Shown: one piece after another, positions 61,610 to 64,000 of the stretch
Numbering within the stretch: position 1 is the stretch's first letter
Layout: every line of letters starts with the position of its first letter
Assembly: GCA_002083365.1 (NCBI GenBank)
Contig: LVWS01000013.1
Coordinates: 43,923-107,922 of the forward strand
DNA: 64,000 bases
Source of the DNA: Nitrospira sp. SG-bin1
Lineage (GTDB): Bacteria; Nitrospirota; Nitrospiria; Nitrospirales; Nitrospiraceae
Reading direction: 5' to 3'
Program-made: the position numbers and the translations under genes
The notes under the pieces: generated by a model
What the model saw: only the letters and a program-made list of their open reading frames with translations
Told to the model about the DNA's origin: nothing
Database searches by the model: none

Positions 61610-62202
61610 GTCCTCGACACACGTCCGACACCCTTTCCGCACGCGTATTCTCCGAACGTAGGCCGATTACCCTCTGGACGTCGGGCATCTCAGCTCTGCC
61701 ATGAAGCGGTTACGATCGCTCTGTGGTGCGGCTCGACGACCCGGCACCTGCGCCACATCAGCATGTGGCACAGCCGCAAGGGTCCTCGAGCCGGACTCTA
61801 ACCCATCAGGCGTTTCCGCCCCTTTGGTTTGGTGGGGGGCAGGAAACGCGAGTCTTTGTGAAGAGAGAAAAGCGAGGAGAGGTGGTCTCCTTCCCCCACT
61901 CATGTTGGTCTTAGATTTCTATACACCTACTTGTGTGGCGGGACGGGGAGAACGACCAGTGGGATCAGGCATGGCGTGTCGCGCCCCGACCTTGTGACGG
62001 TTCATGAGGCGAAGACGCAGTTGTCCAAACTCCTTGCCGCCGCACCGTCTTGATCGTGGCCTTCATGCGGTCCCTCACATGGACTCCCCTGAGTGTGCTT
62101 CTGCTCCTTGCGGGAGTCAACCATCTCGTCTCAGCGGAACCTAGAGACCGTGCGGCGCAGCCATGATGATTCGTGACCAGGCGGCGCCGAGGTGAGAACG
62201 GT
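61610..62202 (+). other. 593-bp stretch, no firm gene
   Basis: No ORF with convincing coding character spans this stretch. The only candidate is a 33-codon signal-peptide-like ORF listed next. A C/G-rich run GGTTTGGTGGGGGG is near 61827-61840. Confidence 0.4.
62065..62166 (+). CDS. 33-codon ORF resembling a signal peptide
   Basis: It reads MRSLTWTPLSVLLLLAGVNH, then LVSAEP and a short tail. This looks like a Sec signal with a cleavage site after VSA. There is no clear ribosome-binding site. It may be a truncated exported protein; confidence is low. Confidence 0.3.
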   Translation: MRSLTWTPLSVLLLLAGVNHLVSAEPRDRAAQP

Positions 62203-63059
62203 TCATTTCGGCTCCGGTAACACATTGGGATAGTGCGTGGCGATGATCCGGTTCAGCCGCTGAATAAGATCCGGCCTCTTAAAGGTCACATGCCCATTGT
62301 GATTTTTAAAGAGCCGAATGGAGACATAGTCATTCTCGGCGAGCTTGGGCCACTCTGAGGTGGTCTGCATCGCATCCGCAATGAGACGATAGGCACCAGT
62401 CCGGTGATCGGCCTCCGGCTTTCCATCACAGAGGTGAAAGACGCGGAGCAAATCGTCCAGATGATCGGTCTGCCGCATGTTGGCGCTGCCGTAGGAAGTC
62501 AAATACGTCATCACCATGCGTTTCCCGAATTTCTGCGGGAGATTGGTCTTGTAGTCCCACGAGAGGCGGCGAAAGCACTCAATCACACCCTGCTCGAACA
62601 TATCCACGCGTGAGTCATGGAGCGTGGCGAAGGTGGAGCGAATGGCGTCACGCGTCAACGCCGGCACGTTCGCGCCGTGAATCTGCTCATCCACTTCCTT
62701 TCTCTTCGATGCGGACATGATCGAGCGCATGCCGGAATCGTGTAAGAGTGTGGTCCATCCGCCGGCATCGACACAGGCTTGGAACGTCTCCAGCAGTGTC
62801 GTTCGATGGCAAACTCACCCGTCATACGGAGGCCGTTACCTCGCCACCCTCGGGCCATCGAGAGGTCAGAAAATCCTAACCGTGCCGCAGTCGCAAGAGT
62901 GTGGGCCTGCTCGAGTTTGTCGAGTGCCTCGCGAAAGAGCGTCAGCACCGCCTCTCGTTGCTGCAACAGATTGGCAATGCTGAGGCTCGGAACCAGCTCA
63001 TGCTCTTGTCCTGCGTCACCGTCTGGAGTCACAAAGATGGTGTCTCCTTGAATCGTCAT
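62203..63059 (-). pseudogene. DUF4942 family gene, frameshifted
   Basis: The start (ATG 63059; GDTIFVTPDG; LLQQREAVLTLFREALDKLE) and the end (FEQGVIECFRRLSWDYKTNL, MVMTYLTSYGSANMRQ, LFKNHNGHVTFKRPDLIQRL) belong to one DUF4942 protein. Between them, near 62795-62800, the frame changes: the first breaks up after AIERH, while the other continues LLETFQACVDAGGWTTLLHD to the C-terminus. One missing base explains it. Intact length would be about 285 residues. DUF4942 occurs on conjugative plasmids; function unknown. Confidence 0.75.
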
Positions 63060-63232
63060 GATGTCTTCCTTTCTGTTCCCGCTGTCGGGCTTTCGTATGG
63101 AATCTGAAACGGCCCGACCCAGGCGCCACGTTGAGCCTTCGCGGTGAGGTCGGCCAAGATCTGGTCTTGTGTCGCTGGATCGACACCCTGTCGTGTCCAG
63201 CGCTCACGTCATCGTCGTTCTGGATCCTCCAT
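63056..63232 (-). pseudogene. small gene with an internal TGA, overlapping DUF4942
   Basis: From the ATG at 63232 the frame reads MEDPERR, then TGA (63209-63211), then RERWTRQGVDPATQDQILAD and AQRGAWVGPFQIPYESP to a TGA overlapping the DUF4942 start (ATGA). The part after the stop looks protein-like and ends with the four-base overlap typical of real operons. So this is a 58-residue gene interrupted by a CGA-to-TGA change, or the true start is further inside. Product unknown. Confidence 0.45.
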
Positions 63233-63246
63233 GATCGTCTCCTGCC

Positions 63247-63471
63247 TCATAAGGACGCCGTAATCGTGACGTGGTTGCGGTAGGCGAGCGCCCGTGGTCC
63301 CACGAGCACCCGATGTGCTCGGGAGCGCTGGGCTTTGTCCAAGATGTATGCACGTAACTCGATGCCGTCCCATGAGCGGGGAATCAGGTCCTGTTTGATG
63401 GCGGCATGGATGTCATGACGGATACTTCTCAACAGATCGCTCACGAATCGACGTTGGTCTCGTTTCGTCAT
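63247..63471 (-). CDS. hypothetical protein
   Basis: A 74-residue basic protein, not recognised (MTKRDQRRFVSDLLRSIRHD then IHAAIKQDLIPRSWDG). It has helix-rich, DNA-binding-like character. It lies 3 bases behind the zinc-ribbon gene upstream and 14 bases ahead of the gene with the internal TGA, in one operon with DUF4942. Confidence 0.5.
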   Translation of the reverse strand: MTKRDQRRFVSDLLRSIRHDIHAAIKQDLIPRSWDGIELRAYILDKAQRSRAHRVLVGPRALAYRNHVTITASL

Positions 63472-63474
63472 GCG

Positions 63475-63759
63475 TCACGCTCCTTCGTGCCGAAAAGACG
63501 CCACGGGTGCCTGTCGCTGGCAGTCGTGGCACATCCCAAACGCCTGGTCGTCGTAGTCCGTGGCACCGTCGTCTTCAAGGAAGGACGTCCCCTCCTCGCT
63601 GAGCATCACGCGCCTGGTCGCGTCAACCGTAAACGGTCCCCAGCTCTGGCAATCCGGGCATTGCCAACCTTCTACGTCATTCGTATTCGGTAATTCGTCG
63701 AGCGTGTCCGCAATCATGCTGCTGTCCTCTCTTCCTCGTCCTAGTGGGTCTCTTGTCAT
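63475..63759 (-). CDS. zinc-ribbon-like hypothetical protein
   Basis: A 94-residue protein with two CxxC pairs (WQCPDCQSW, GMCHDCQRQ) that could hold one zinc. An acidic stretch (FLEDDGATDYDDQ) lies between them. The ATG at 63759 follows GGAAAGGAACG. No family recognised; operon with the next gene (3-base gap). Confidence 0.5.
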   Translation of the reverse strand: MTRDPLGRGREDSSMIADTLDELPNTNDVEGWQCPDCQSWGPFTVDATRRVMLSEEGTSFLEDDGATDYDDQAFGMCHDCQRQAPVASFRHEGA

Positions 63760-63801
63760 GTGGCGTTCCTTTCCTGAATGTTCACTGGTGAGAAGGTGGT
63801 C

Positions 63802-63972
63802 TCACCTCTCACCGTGCAGCCAGCCTTCATCGGCGAAGGACACATGCCGCCCTTCCCCCACTACGACATGATCCAGGACACGAATGCCCAATAACTCCCC
63901 GGCGCTGACGAGTCGTTGCGTCAATGCGCGGTCCTCTTGGCTGGGGGTCGGATCGCCGCTGGGGTGATTGTG
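63802..63972 (-). pseudogene. 3' part of radC (JAB/MPN domain), interrupted
   Basis: The minus strand reads HNHPSGDPTPSQEDRALTQR, then LVSAGELLGIRVLDHVVVGE and a stop at 63802-63804. This is the C-terminal half of RadC-type JAB domain proteins, including the HxHP metal site. Directly upstream stands an in-frame TAA (63973-63975), and the sequence further on no longer fits RadC. The gene seems to be cut by an insertion whose end carries GTTATGTGG repeats. The 5' part may lie beyond the window. Confidence 0.65.
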
Positions 63973-63997
63973 TTATGTGGCGTTGCCAGTTATGTGG
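63972..63997 (+). repeat. GTTATGTGG direct repeats at the radC break
   Basis: GTTATGTGG occurs at 63972-63980 and again at 63989-63997, 17 bases apart, exactly where the RadC reading frame stops making sense. This may be the end of a mobile element inserted into radC. The window ends 3 bases later, so the element itself is not visible. Confidence 0.4.
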
Positions 63998-64000
63998 AGT

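Noticed and set aside
61701..61997. 98-codon plus-strand ORF and its 78-codon minus-strand counterpart
   Set aside because: Neither has a ribosome-binding site or a protein pattern; treated as non-coding.
1..64000. CRISPR array or tRNA genes
   Set aside because: No regularly spaced direct repeats and no cloverleaf-like sequence with a typical T-loop were noticed; a dedicated scan was not possible here.

Overview
The window looks like accessory DNA of a Gram-negative environmental bacterium. It has outer-membrane and periplasmic metal-resistance proteins, a complete P-type (VirB/VirD4) type IV secretion system, and a lexA-imuB-dnaE2-like mutagenesis cassette. The gene mixture and protein style remind me of Nitrospira (Nitrospirota), but that is an impression, not a proof. 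No rRNA, tRNA, CRISPR array or ribosomal-protein gene was recognised. I see no certain replication or partition gene, so plasmid and integrative conjugative element both remain possible; a tyrosine recombinase at 52.8-53.5 kb favours some integrated state.

Layout. (1) 0-11 kb is a metal-resistance island: the end of a multicopper oxidase, copA-copB, a frameshifted second merR with an intact-looking mer-type promoter that faces a 28-codon Cys peptide, a complete merR / merT-merP-merF-merA locus with a textbook operator, a decayed arsC-ACR3 remnant, ynfA and a GDCCVxC protein. (2) 11-18 kb holds DUF2200 and DUF72 genes, the SOS-type cassette (S24 repressor, catalytically degenerate ImuB-like Y-family protein, DnaE2-like polymerase) and two tandem secreted paralogues. 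(3) 18.6-34.7 kb is the conjugation operon: virB1-B2-B3-B4-eexN-B6-B5-B8-B9-B10-B11-virD4, an OmpA-like lipoprotein, an LPD7/KfrB-like protein and a TrbM-like protein. (4) 35-53 kb is cargo with a defence-island character: truncated higB with higA, an hsdR scrap, tacA-tacT, two unknown genes, an XRE/ImmA pair divergent from a multiubiquitin - E1-like - DUF6527 - DUF2188 operon, DUF6876 and SRAP pseudogenes, a PIN protein, a frameshifted RecB-like nuclease, a 1360-residue SNF2 helicase with a long tandem-repeat tail, a second higBA-type module and a tyrosine recombinase. (5) 53.5-59.3 kb contains gene scraps, a cupin/MFS/ChrB cluster and two secreted proteins. (6) 59.3-64 kb is the mobilisation end: relaxase, MobC-like protein, an IncP-like nic candidate, a PemK-type toxin-antitoxin pair, a frameshifted DUF4942 gene and a broken radC.

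How the parts fit: the relaxase/MobC/nic region would process the DNA, VirD4 would couple it to the VirB channel, and the metal genes, toxin-antitoxin pairs and putative defence operon would be payload. The most interesting items are the ubiquitin-like operon, the repeat-bearing SNF2 helicase with an internal ~120-residue duplication, the lexA-like promoter whose operator covers the start codon (a probable leaderless mRNA), the putative mercury-responsive Cys peptide and the nic-like site. Many accessory genes carry one-base frameshifts while the transfer genes are intact; this may be real decay or residual assembly error.
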